Shown in pieces: positions 21,762 to 32,581 of a stretch of 64,000 bases of DNA. The position numbers and the translations under genes are program-made. Position 1 is the stretch's first letter; the number at the start of each line of letters is the position of its first letter. The DNA is from Azadirachta indica. Its lineage: Eukaryota > Streptophyta > Magnoliopsida > Sapindales > Meliaceae. The notes under the pieces were generated by a model, which was given only the letters and a program-made list of their open reading frames with translations, was not told where the DNA came from and ran no database searches. The stretch spans positions 5,076,966 to 5,140,965 of the forward strand of contig CM040446.1 in assembly GCA_022749755.1 (NCBI GenBank), in the 5' to 3' direction.

Positions 21762-24239
21762 TCAATAATTTCCTTTTAATTTCATAAAGTTAATTAATTA
21801 CCATGTAATATCAATAAAATTTTCATTTAATGGATATGGGATTGCGAATATATAATTAATATATGTTACTGATCAATCTCTAGTATTTCTTTTTGCAAAT
21901 TAAACCAATTCCCTGCATGCCTTGACATGCATCCTCATCATTAAGAATATATATATATATACATACATAATTAAGCAATAATTAAGTGATAGAACCAAAT
22001 AAATAAATAAATAAATTAAAACCAAATACCTAATTTAAATATATGTTTAAGTTATTGAATATTAACCAATAAAATCTATACTGGAAAAGTTAATTTTGTT
22101 ATACTCTTATTATAAATAATAATTTCTTGTATAATCCATAATATATATTCAAGCTTCTAACTAGCATTATTATAGTAGAATGAATTGATTTTGGAGGATT
22201 TTCCTTCCTTTTCTGGGAAGATCTTATAATGTTTTAATTATTACTTTAAAAACTGATGCATAAACTAAAATTTTCATTTTAGTGTACTTTTATATATTAA
22301 AATAAATCCAGAAGAAGAGAAACATAACCAATTTTTATTCCATAAAATACAATAGCAAGTTTACACAAGAAACTAATAGGTTATTATGAAAATTTTAATT
22401 ATATATTTTTCTGTTAATTATCGCCCGTAGAATTTTTAATTAACTAGTGTCACAATGCAATATCAGAAGCGGCAAATCTCTTGTGCAAACCATATGAAGC
22501 TGCCAATATTATTTTCCCGTCAAAATCCTGCAAAGATTCCTGGAAACTTACAAAATCAATATATGAGCACATTATATATAAGTACGTAAATATAAGAACT
22601 ACTAACACCAATAATTCTACTTTTCACTCGGGCAAAAATGAGAGAAGAATAACTAGGAATCTGAAAATCTAGGAATTAATGTCGACGCAGCCAAAAACTG
22701 AATTCTGGAAATAGATTAAAAAAAAAAAAACTCAGAACTAAATGAAATCTATTGTTGAAAATATAATAAGAGAAAAGAGAACGAACTTAACATAGACAAA
22801 AGATATTTGTCAATAAGTGAAAGGAGATTAAGAATAGGAGCCATACTAAGATCTCCACGTCAGCAAATGTTGTTGGCATCATTTAAGGATAATATTCTAA
22901 AAGATTGCATAAACTCTTTAAGTACTGCTAAGAGAGAAATCGTCAACGAAACGGCAACACTTTTAAACTAGTGAAAAGAGATGTTATTGCATCAAGGAAC
23001 AAAACATAGGGGATTGTACTCTTAATATGAGAACCATCACGTCAAATGCAAACGAAATCTCCTTTCTACTTACTCAGTGAGAAGTAAGTGAGGATACGAC
23101 AATAAGACAAAAGTAGAGGAAAAAGGCAGTTACGATGATGCATGATAAAAGGAAAAAGGTATGGAAAAAAATCCTACTCGTCTCGCCCTTGAATAGACTT
23201 TCTCCATCTTTGCAAATATATTTACCTTTTTTTTTTTAATACTACACAAATAACCTAATATTTAACATATAAAACGTTTATCCCACAATAGCAGTGGTTT
23301 AAAAGTTACAGTACTATAATATTAAGTTTTTAATCAAACATATGAACACAAAAGCTAAGAAAACAAAATTAATCACCTTAACTAACACGGTGCCGGTTAG
23401 AAAATTGGGCATCATCAAGATAAGAAAAAGAAAGCCTGGCATCTCCTAAGGTCCTATTATCACGAGCTAAGAAACACACACATATAATTGAATAAAAAAA
23501 GAAGAAAAATTAGAAGAATATCTAAATTCATTGTTGATATCGATTTTTTATGATCAATAGCCAACACGAAATTTTTCTCCTTCGTTCCATATATTTGCAA
23601 AAGGAAGGCTAATTAGGGTGCCGATTTCTCAGCAAAAACTCTCTAATATCTAAGTCAGTAGGGTTTTCTTTGTAAAAATAATTCAGGAAGTACAGTAAAA
23701 AATAATTTGGAAGAATATCCAGAGGAGCCAGAAAATTCAAGAAGCTGCAGTTTTTTTGGCGTACCTTTTCTTAGCTGAAGAGTAGTATTTTCTAATCACT
23801 AATCATGAGGAGTGGAGTTTAGTAGTGCCCCCTTTTTTTAGAGTTTTTGTCACCCTTTACAACTTAATTATTCAGTTATTGGCTCTTCGTAGTGGAATAT
23901 TTTCCTCCACAACATTCATGATACAATATTTTATTTATATAAATTAATATATTAGTTTTACATTACTATCATATAAATCCACATTATTTATTTTCTTTTA
24001 TTCTTTCAAAATTATTGGACATGTCGTAGTGAAAAATAATATTGTCAGATTAATATAAATAGTTTATATAAATGTAAAAATCATATTATTTAGCCTGTTA
24101 ACGTGTTACCAGCCAAATTCAGTATTTGAAAAGTGTTATAATAACAATGACTGTACGTGTTTATTATAGTAAGAAAATTTAGTATTTGAGAAGTGTTAAT
24201 TAATAAACAAATTAATAATATATATGTTGTTTTTTTTTT
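21762..24239. other. Downstream spacer of A3, no recognised gene
   Basis: It repeats the content of 17828-20305, including the 63-codon frame (22481-22672). No function was recognised. Confidence 0.5.
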
Positions 24240-24840
24240 AAAGTAAAATAATATATTATTAACAAAATAAGGAGAAAGGGAGATTACAAGATCAATCCTT
24301 AGATTTGAATACAAACAGATCGCAGTTCAAAAACAGCAGCTGCAGAGATTTTGCTGCAAAGTAAAAGCCAAACAGTAGCAATTTATCCTTTGGAACAGCG
24401 GCAAATGAAGTCCTCCCAGCAGTATCTATGGCATTGCCAGAATATATATGTTCTTAGTTATTATAGTTATAAAAAGAAAGAAAAATCTGTTGGAAGCGTT
24501 TCCATGCAAATGCAGGAGGTCTGCTTTAATTAAGTTGAACAACAACTTCATAATTTAAACATAGAGCAAAATTAAATTGCTAAATCAGAAACGTTCTCAT
24601 TAGAAGGCATTGAAATCTGTATTTCATTTTTTTGTCAGTTGAAAGGGTAAATCTAATTATATGTAACTCTATTTAGTTTGGTAAGTGAATCTTTCAACTT
24701 TAATATATTTCTCTCTTCTCTCATTTCTGTAAAGTTTACCATTATTAAAAAAAAAAGTCTCAATTTGTATAATACGGCAAAGACATGAGTTCACATACAG
24801 CCACAAAATTAATTTAAGCAGTGTTTTTTCAAATTAATTC
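24240..24840. other. Unique spacer after the duplicated segment
   Basis: No supported gene. A 60-codon plus-strand frame at 24351-24533 has no recognisable features. The sequence is not paralogous to any other part of the window that I could see. Confidence 0.45.
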
Positions 24841-24847
24841 AGAAGAG

Positions 24848-24907
24848 ATGGCTCGTTGCATGAAAATTTTTTCCTTTTTCTCGTTGCAGTTCTCTTGCTA
24901 TGCGTCA
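24848..24907 (+). pseudogene. Signal-peptide exon relic like family A
   Basis: ATGGCTCG is followed by TTTTCTCGTTGCAGTTCTCT, then TTGCTATGCGTCAGT. It resembles A exon 1 (ATGGCTCAAATC, then GTTGCAGTCCTCTTGCTAAGC) and ends at a possible GT donor. The frame is shifted in the middle. No exon 2 with cysteines follows within 250 bp. Confidence 0.45.
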
Positions 24908-25507
24908 GTATTTTTTTTTTTTTTTAAATTCTTCCCCATAATTCAAAACATGCACCTTAATTATATATCCTTTTGTTTTGGTTAATAATTTTTTGATAAA
25001 TGTTGTTTGATTCTTCAGAATTTTTCAAGTAACCGGTATATATAAGTTTTCTACTACCATCAATAAAATGTGTTTTATATGTAAATTTTTAATTATGATC
25101 TAGTAAAATTTTAATTTTTGACATTATACATAGGTGGCTCTAAAATAATATAGCATCAATATGTATAATAGTTTGTACATTACATGCCAGGATGCTTACG
25201 AGAATCCATCATTAGCAGAAAAGGCATGAAATAAATAATAACTAATGTGTCAGAAAATTGAACACATGAAGCAAGCCAGAGAAAAATTAATGGGAGACAA
25301 AATTAAGAACGATGACTAGATTAAAAGAAGGGAAAACCCAGTCAATATTTAATTATTCATTTTCGTTCTATAACATAAATCGAACTCATAACATGAAAAT
25401 AATGAGGCTAAAAATATTTTAATTAATTCTAGTAAATTTATGGTGACTATCCTTAATGAAAAGATTCAACAACTGCAGTTATAAATTACAAGTGATCAAT
25501 TATACTT

Positions 25508-25880
25508 TTAGTTTTTGGAGAATGGCGATGGCGAAGCATTTTTCAAGATCTGGGCGCAATCATTCTTAGGCAGTAAAGGGAAAAAAAGGTCGAAAGGAAA
25601 AACTTTAGGCCAGCATTTGTTATCAAATTCATTGAAGGCCTTGCAACAAGCAGCACTGCATGTCAATTCGATTCGATGGCTAAGGAATGAGGTTATGACC
25701 TCTTTTACGCAACCATGGACACTTACTGAAAGTTGACAGACACTTCTCAACAGCTGCATGAGCATCAAGTCCAAACAATGGTGGGAATAACGATTCAGTT
25801 TGTTCAGTTCCTGCACCTGAAACAACCTTTATGAATATTGAACATGCAAGGATCAACTTTATCGAGCTCGCTTGAGAAAT
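25508..25880 (-). pseudogene. C3: prolamin-like protein, pseudogene
   Basis: As in C1, the canonical start is ATT (25878-25880). One extra base after the first domain Cys (TCAACTTTCAGTAAGTG for a TCAACT-CTC-GAAAGTG type sequence) shifts the frame near 25730. The remaining domain (VHGCVKEVITSFLSH, then CCKAFNEFDNKCWPKVF and the final Cys) is intact in the second frame down to the stop at 25508. The frameshift is shared with C4, so it predates their separation. Confidence 0.85.
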
Positions 25881-26089
25881 TTTGGTTGAGTGTAAATTCT
25901 TTGTCCTAAATATCAAAGCTTACACTAGGTGTTGTTGATTTGAGTGTGTATAAATTTCTTATATCAATGATTATAAAATATAATAAATTAACATTAATAT
26001 TAAAGAGAAATTGTGTAGATTTAAGGTAGATAGTTCTATTTAATACGCGTTTAAAGAGTAAATTCACATGTATAGGATAAGGGGTTGTT

Positions 26090-26275
26090 TGTTTTCCTGG
26101 TTTAAGTTTGAATATAATTATTCAGATATTTAAGAGTAGTTTATTTTTTAATTTATATCTGAATATTTGATAAAAATATCTAAATATAATTAAATTAAAA
26201 TTTTGATTTAAATTTGAATGAACAAATATCTTAATAATTTAATATTTTTTTTTTTTTAAAACTATCTCTAATAGT
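26090..26275. mobile_element. Small non-autonomous insertion (MITE-like), second copy
   Basis: Same element as at 11475-11665 and in the equivalent position upstream of C3. It starts GGGGTTGTTTGTTTTCC and is absent upstream of C4. Confidence 0.5.
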
Positions 26276-26910
26276 AAATTATATAACAAGTATTTTCTGT
26301 AATAAATATTTTATTAAAATAAAAATGTTTAGATAAATTTTAGCATATAAATAAACTCACTCGTTATACAATAGATTATATACAAACTATTGTAATAAAT
26401 ATTATCAAATAAAGTATTGAATTAGTTTTTAAATTAATTTTTAACAAAACTGTCAAACGTGTTTTTTCTTTTTTAAAAATTGTATTTTCAAAACATTATT
26501 TTTGTGCCGATAACCATAGAATTGAATAGGTTATTTCACATAAAACTTCAATCAAACCAAAATTTAGAATTCAATTGGGTAATTCATTTGAAACTAATTA
26601 TTATTTAAGCGCGAGATATGGGTAGAAAAAATTATGTATCTAATGTTCATACAGAGTCAGTATATAATTTTATATATCGATAACCATATTTAAAAAAATT
26701 TGGCAAACATGTTCGAAGATGAAAAAGACAAGTATGAATTTTAATGTGTTTCAACACTTATTTAGTAATTAATTCAATTCTTAATGTCAAGAGGATTATA
26801 TATTAATTCAATTACAACTTTCATAAATAATTAGAAGTTTTATTCTCAAATTAATTAAATTTACCATATATATGTTTCAAAATCTTACAAACTAACGTCA
26901 TTTCTCCTAC

Positions 26911-26917
26911 TATAAAT
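26911..26917 (+). promoter_or_regulatory. TATA box of B5
   Basis: TATAAAT in CTCCTACTATAAATCGGTAT, 118 bases before the ATG. Confidence 0.65.
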
Positions 26918-27028
26918 CGGTATCCCTATCAACCATTCTACTCATCAAACAATTAAAAGCAAAAGAAAAACATCTACTTTTGAAATATATATATATATAT
27001 ACATACAATATTACTGCTAGCAAGCATC

Positions 27029-27436
27029 ATGGTGAGCAACATTGGAGTTCATCAGTCGATGATGATGAAGGTTATTGGGTTTATGATGATGATGATGATG
27101 TTGTCAATATCATCGGTGTTTGGTACTTCACATAAAGTAGAAGAAAAACCTGTGTCTGCACACGCGCCTCTACCACCAGAACTTAGAGTATTTTACAAGA
27201 AATGTGAAGATGCTTTATCACACCATTGTGGAAGAGATCTTGCTGCCACAATTTATAGAAATGCAACACTCTCTAATACTTGTTGCGAAAAGCTTGTTGT
27301 TGCTGGAAAACTTTGTCACGATCGCTTTGTCCTCATATCCCTCTTTATACGCAATGAAACCACTCCGTTACAAGTTTTCACCAAGAGTGAGAAAGTTTGG
27401 AAACATTGTGTAGATGTTTCTGGCTCTAAAAATTAA
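27029..27436 (+). CDS. B5: prolamin-like (ECA1-type) small secreted protein
   Basis: A 135-aa intronless protein with the same plan as B2. Its signal segment contains six consecutive Met (residues 19-24, from a run of ATG triplets). The linker is KPVSAHAPLPPE and the six domain cysteines are at 59, 67, 85, 86, 96 and 127. Sequons NAT (78) and NET (109) are present; the third one in B2 (NVS) is lost. It differs from B6 at two C-terminal residues. The 5' leader carries a TA repeat just upstream. Confidence 0.85.
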   Translation: MVSNIGVHQSMMMKVIGFMMMMMMLSISSVFGTSHKVEEKPVSAHAPLPPELRVFYKKCEDALSHHCGRDLAATIYRNATLSNTCCEKLVVAGKLCHDRFVLISLFIRNETTPLQVFTKSEKVWKHCVDVSGSKN

Positions 27437-27751
27437 TTAAATAGGAATACCTTGTTCTCATGCATCAACATATATATGTGATTAATGTAAAACATGCAAT
27501 AATATATATATTCTGGAATATATTGGAATAATATGCTAACTTCTATAAATTAATTAATTTTTGCATGCTTTCAAAGTAATTTTTATAATAATTAATTCAA
27601 AAATATTTTTTTACAAGTTTCCTCAACAAATAAACTAACCTACAAAGGAATTAATTAGATGTTTTCCACAAATTAATTAAATAGGATTACCTTCTTGTTA
27701 TGCACCAACATATATATGATTCATGTAAAGCGTGCAACAATATAAGATAAT

Positions 27752-27853
27752 GATCCAAATAATGGTAAATGTTGGAGTTATTGTATCATTGAATGCAGAG
27801 GAGGTATTTGCTAACAAGTTAGTAATGATCATCAATGTCATTGTATGTGTTAA
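27752..27853 (+). pseudogene. Defensin-like exon-2 relic (A-related)
   Basis: The frame reads DPNNGKCWSYC, then IIECRGGIC, with TAA after the GGIC motif as in the 13143 copy, and ends HQCHCMC and stop. Apart from that one nonsense codon all cysteines of the half-domain are kept. Confidence 0.65.
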
Positions 27854-28290
27854 TGACTGATGATTTTTTTCTCAATTTTATCTACATATTTTGAAATAAA
27901 AAAATTACAATATTTTAATATCAATAAAAATAATATAACATATACTATCAATATGTATAATAGTTTGTACATTATATGCTAGGATGCGTACAAGAATCCA
28001 TCTTCAGCAGAAAAGGCATGAAATAAATAATAACTAATGCATCAGAAAATTGAACACATAAAGCAAGCTAGAGAAAAATTAATGGGAGACAAATTAAGCA
28101 CGACAACTAGACAAAGTTAATGTGTCAATATTTCATTATTCATTTTCATTCTATAACATAAATCGAACTCGTAACATGAAAGTAATGAAGCTAAAAGTGT
28201 TTTAATTAATTCTAGTAAATTTATGGTGACTATCCTTGATGAAAAGATCCAACAACTACCGTTATAAATTACAAGTGATCAATTGTACTT

Positions 28291-28663
28291 TTAGTTTTTG
28301 GAGAATGGCGATGGTGAAGCATTTTTCAAGATCTGGGCGCAATCATTCTTAGGCAATAAAGGGAAGAAAAGGTCAAAAGGAAAAACCTTAGGCCGGCATT
28401 TGTTATCAAATTCACTGAAGGCCTTGCAACAAGCAGCACTGCCTATTAATTCGATTCGATGGCTTAGGAATGAGGTTATGACCTCTTTTACGCCACCATG
28501 GACACCTACTGAAAGTTGACAGACACTTCTCAGTAGCTGCATGAGCATTAAGTCCAAACAATGGTGGGAACAATGATTCAGTTTGTTCAATTCCTGCACC
28601 TAGAGCAACCTTTATGAATATTGAACATGCAAGGATCAACTCTATCGAGCTCGCTTGAGACAT
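28291..28663 (-). pseudogene. C4: prolamin-like protein, pseudogene
   Basis: The ATG is intact at 28661-28663 (MSQASSIELILACSIF). After the first domain Cys, the same extra base as in C3 shifts the frame (CLSTFSRCPWW). The rest of the domain lies in another frame and shows two further losses: the second Cys is Gly (VHGG) and CWP has become CRP. So decay continued after the frameshift. Confidence 0.85.
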
Positions 28664-29479
28664 TTTGGTTGAGTGTAAATTCTTTGTCCTAAATATCAAA
28701 GCTTACACTTAGTGTATTCCTTATATCAATGATTGTAAAATATAATAAATTAACTTTGATAATAAAGAGAAATTGTTTAGACTTAAGGTAGATAGTTATA
28801 TTTAATGCACATGTATAGGCCAAGTTACATGTAAACCTAACAGTAAATTATATCATGAGTATTTTCTATAATAAATTTTTTTATTAAAATATGAGTATTT
28901 CGATAAATTTTATGATATAAATAAACTCACTCTTTATGCAATAGATTATACACAAACTATTATAATAAATATTATCAAACAAAGTATTGAATTAGTTTTT
29001 AAATTAATTTTTAAAAAACTTGTCAAAAGTGTTTTTTTTAAAAAAAAATGGTATTTTCAAAACATTATTTTTGTGCCGATAACCATAGAATTGAATAGGT
29101 TATTTCACATAAAACTTCAATAAAACCAAAATTTAGAATTCAATTGGGTAATTCGTTTGAAACTAATTATTATTTAAGCGCGAGATATGGGTAGAAAAAA
29201 TTATGTATCTAATGTTCATATAGAGTCAATATATAATTTTATATATCGATAACCATATTTAAAAAATATTGGCAAACATGTTCGAAGATGAAAAAGACAA
29301 GTATGAATTTTAATGTGTTTCAACCCTTATTTAGTAATTAATTCAATTCTTAATGTCAAGAGGATTATATATTAATTCAATTACAACTTTCATAAATAAT
29401 TAGAAGTTTTATTCTCAAATTAATTAAATTTACCATATATACGTTTCCAAATCTTACAAACTAACGTCATTTCTCCTAC

Positions 29480-29486
29480 TATAAAT
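29480..29486 (+). promoter_or_regulatory. TATA box of B6
   Basis: TATAAAT in the same context as B5. Confidence 0.65.
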
Positions 29487-29593
29487 CGGTATCCCTATCA
29501 ACCATTTTACTCATCAAACAATTAAAAGCAAAAGAAAAACATCTACTTTTGAAATATATATATATACATACAATATTACTGCTAGCAAGCATC

Positions 29594-30001
29594 ATGGTGA
29601 GCAACATTGGAGTTCATCAGTCAATGATGATGAAGGTTATTGGGTTTATGATGATGATGATGATGTTGTCAATATCATCGGTGTTTGGTACTTCACATAA
29701 AGTAGAAGAAAAACCTGTGTCTGCACACGCGCCTCTACCACCAGAACTTAGAGTATTTTACAAGAAATGTGAAGATGCTTTATCACACCATTGTGGAAGA
29801 GATCTTGCTGCCACAATTTATAGAAATGCAACACTCTCTAATACTTGTTGCGAAAAGCTTGTTGTTGCTGGAAAACTTTGTCACGATCGCTTTGTCCTCA
29901 TATCCCTCTTTATACGCAATGAAACCACTCCATTACAAGTTTTCACCAAGAGTGAGAGAGTTTGGGAACATTGCGTAGATGTTTCTGGCTCTAAAAATTA
30001 A
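29594..30001 (+). CDS. B6: prolamin-like (ECA1-type) small secreted protein
   Basis: A 135-aa near-copy of B5, differing at SERVWEHC against SEKVWKHC. Signal segment, poly-Met, six domain cysteines and both sequons are retained. Upstream in-frame sequence without ATG extends to 29549, but the ATG at 29594 matches all paralogues. The 3' flank differs from B5, lacking the defensin-like relic. The secretory function is inferred from the signal segment and family. Confidence 0.85.
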   Translation: MVSNIGVHQSMMMKVIGFMMMMMMLSISSVFGTSHKVEEKPVSAHAPLPPELRVFYKKCEDALSHHCGRDLAATIYRNATLSNTCCEKLVVAGKLCHDRFVLISLFIRNETTPLQVFTKSERVWEHCVDVSGSKN

Positions 30002-30756
30002 TTAAATAGGAATACCTTCTTCTCATGCATCAACATATATATAGGATCGATGTAAAACATGCAATAATATGTATATTCTCAAATATATTGAAATAAAATT
30101 GTAACTTCTATAAATTAATTAATTTTTGCATGCTTTCAAGTTAATTTTTTATAATAATTTATTAAAAAATACATTTACAAGTTTCCTCAACAAACAAACT
30201 AACCTACAAAGGAATTAATTAGATGTTTTCCCAAAATTAATTAAATAGGAATACCATCTAGTCATGGATCAACATATATATGATCGATGTAAAGCATGCA
30301 ACAATATATTATATATTGTTGAATTGAAATAATATTATAACTTCTATAAATTAATTAATTTTTGCATGCTTTCAAGTTAATTTTTTATAATAATTTATTC
30401 AAAAATACATTTACAAGTTTCCTCAACAAATAAACTAACCTACAAAGGAATAATTAGATGTTTTCTATGAGGGATTAGTATTAGAAGTAGTAGATCTCTT
30501 GTGGAAACACTTGAAGAGATAATTTAATATTTAATTAATTTTTCTTTCAGCATTGAATGCATGAATGATTGACATAAATTCTACAATGCTAAAATAAATT
30601 AATATTTATTTATGATTTACTTTTATTTAATTTTTTTACATAATCTAAAATTGTATTATAATTATTTGCAATGATATACATTTATAATTATTGTGTGTTG
30701 TAATTACAAATAATTATTTCATCAAGGTATTATTAAGATATAATGAGAGAAGTTTA
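30002..30756. other. Spacer with duplicated 3' flank of B, no gene
   Basis: It contains two copies of the B downstream block (each with TAAATTAATTAATTTTTGCATGC) and then the CTTTCAGCATTG spacer seen elsewhere. No coding sequence was seen. Confidence 0.6.
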
Positions 30757-30825
30757 TTTGAAGTTTTCACTAATAGTGAGAAAATTTGGTAAGATTGTGT
30801 TGTAGATGTTAATTCCAAAAATTAA
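30757..30825 (+). pseudogene. C-terminal relic of a B-like gene
   Basis: The frame reads FEVFTNSEKIW, then a TAA, then DCVVDVNSKN and stop. It is colinear with the relics at 6191 and 48751. Confidence 0.65.
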
Positions 30826-30867
30826 CCCTTAGCTCTCTTCTTAATTATATATTTATGTACGTAGAGC

Positions 30868-31690
30868 TAAGGGTGTTCAGAATCTAATCCAATCCAACCA
30901 TTTTGCTCAATCCAACCTAGTTTTAGTGGATTTGGTGGATCAGTGGCTCAAATCAGATTGAAAATTTTAAAATCCGCTCACAATAGATTGAATTTCGAAT
31001 TTACATTGTTAATCCACTAGAATCCAATCCGCCAAAAGTAATATAATAATATTTTTAATAAAATATTTTTTACTATTCTCTAATTTATACTATTAATTTT
31101 ATCATGTATAATTAATGGGTTATACTAGACTCGCTTTTTGAAAAATGGACCTCGAGCATCCTAACACAATTACTGTAAGTGCTTGTGCCGATCTGAAACA
31201 TGAGCACACATGTGCTCAATTTTCATAGGTTGTTGAGTACACCACTAAAGTTAATAAAAATATAAAGACTATACAGACACTCAACCATTTTTTTTCCCTT
31301 TATTCTTTTTTTCTTTCTTTCTTTCTTTCTTACTTTCTTAATTTTATTTTTCAGTTTGTTTTTCAAATGACCAATATTATTTTGTTAAAATAAAATTTTA
31401 TGACAATATTTGAAAAAGTTATAAGTTTTAATCGTATATTCTTGTAAATTGACCATGATTATTTTTGTGACTTTTTTTACTTTTAATATAATTTTAAACA
31501 ACAAATTTTTTTTTTTATTTAAAAGAACTCAATTATAATTATTTATATGTTTAGAGTTCGTTGGGATTATTGTGGGAGAGGTAAAAGTGATTTTAAATCG
31601 CTAAAAGTCATTTTTTGTGTTTAACAAAATTTTTTTAAAATCACACTATCAGCAAAATCAAACTATCTTCTAGCAGATTTTTTGTAACTT
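30868..31690. mobile_element. Probable non-autonomous DNA transposon insertion(s)
   Basis: Relative to the colinear region at 6.3 kb, about 0.8 kb is inserted after GTACGTAGAGC. It starts AAGGGTGTTCAGAATCTAATCC and has a second transposon-like edge near 31553 (AGAGTTCGTTGGGATTATTGTGG). The right junction is near TTAAATTATATAACTGAGTA. No ORF. Class is uncertain; hAT-like ends are suggested only by their look. Confidence 0.45.
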
Positions 31691-32174
31691 AAATTATATA
31701 ACTGAGTATTGTCAATTAAGTTAGAATAATACATTTGATCATCACTTTTTTTCTAATCTATATTAGTACTTTTCAGTGCTGTGAATGAATGCTTAATAAT
31801 TACATATGTGGACCATAAGATAAGAAAGAGATTTAAATTAATTGTAAAAATTCTAAATAAGTAAGACAATAATAATTAAAGACCACATCGTCAAAAGTTA
31901 ATGCACATATAATGTGAAATTTTCGTACACAAAAAGAAAGTTAAATAAGGGAGAAATGAAAAAAGAAAAGTACGATAGTTAAGATAAAAACAAAGATTTT
32001 AGGAGTTTTTAATTTAATCTAACTAATCCCTTCCTATTTTACACACAAAGGAGTTAATATTACATTACTGCATTACAAACGCCTAGCACTATAAATAGTG
32101 GACAAAGATATGTTATTTTTGTACACAAACATTAAACAACAAGCAAGCCCTTTGCAATTATTAGTTCAAAAGAT

Positions 32175-32581
32175 ATGGCTCAAATCAAAGTTTTATTAAT
32201 CCTTGTTGTTGCAGTCCTCTTGCTAAGCATCAGTCTGTTTGTTTGATTCTCATTTTTCTCACTTTCTTTTTGTCTAATATTTCAAAATATATGCGTATAA
32301 ATGTTTTTCATTTCTAATTAATGGTTGATTGATAAAACTAATTAATTAGATTATATGAATTATGATTAATTATTTTTCTTAAAACATGGGGTATACGTTC
32401 AGGTTGTAAAGAAGTGAATGATTCAAAATGGTATAGAAACTATCCGAATCAAGAACATTGTGAGCTGAGTAAGGATGATGCTCCTAATACAGGCAAATGT
32501 TGAAAATTTTGTAATGCTAAATGCAAAGGAGCACTCTGCAAAAATGACAGTAATAAACATGTTTGTCATTGTATGTGCTAA
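32175..32581 (+). pseudogene. A4: defensin-like cysteine-rich peptide, pseudogene
   Basis: Exon 1 (32175-32232) encodes MAQIKVLLILVVAVLLLSI. The donor is GTCTGT instead of GTATGT. Exon 2 (32403-32581) follows a CAG acceptor. The CC pair is now Trp-Tyr. The Trp codon after the fourth mature Cys is TGA. Other cysteines, the CHCMC tail and the stop survive. A TATA box lies at 32090-32096. The product would lack the C-terminal half of the Cys pattern. Confidence 0.85.

Larger units (their letters stand above)
20406..24239. repeat. 3.83-kb near-identical segment, copy 2, starting at the N gap
   Basis: The first base after the gap corresponds to 16473, and the match ends in the poly-T at about 24239, exactly where copy 1 runs into Ns. 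It includes A3 and the spacer behind it. Confidence 0.95.

Noticed and set aside
25735..25745. GTAAGT in C3 as a real splice donor that would remove the frameshift
   Set aside because: C4 has GTAGGT in the same place, no suitable acceptor was seen, and other C genes are intronless.
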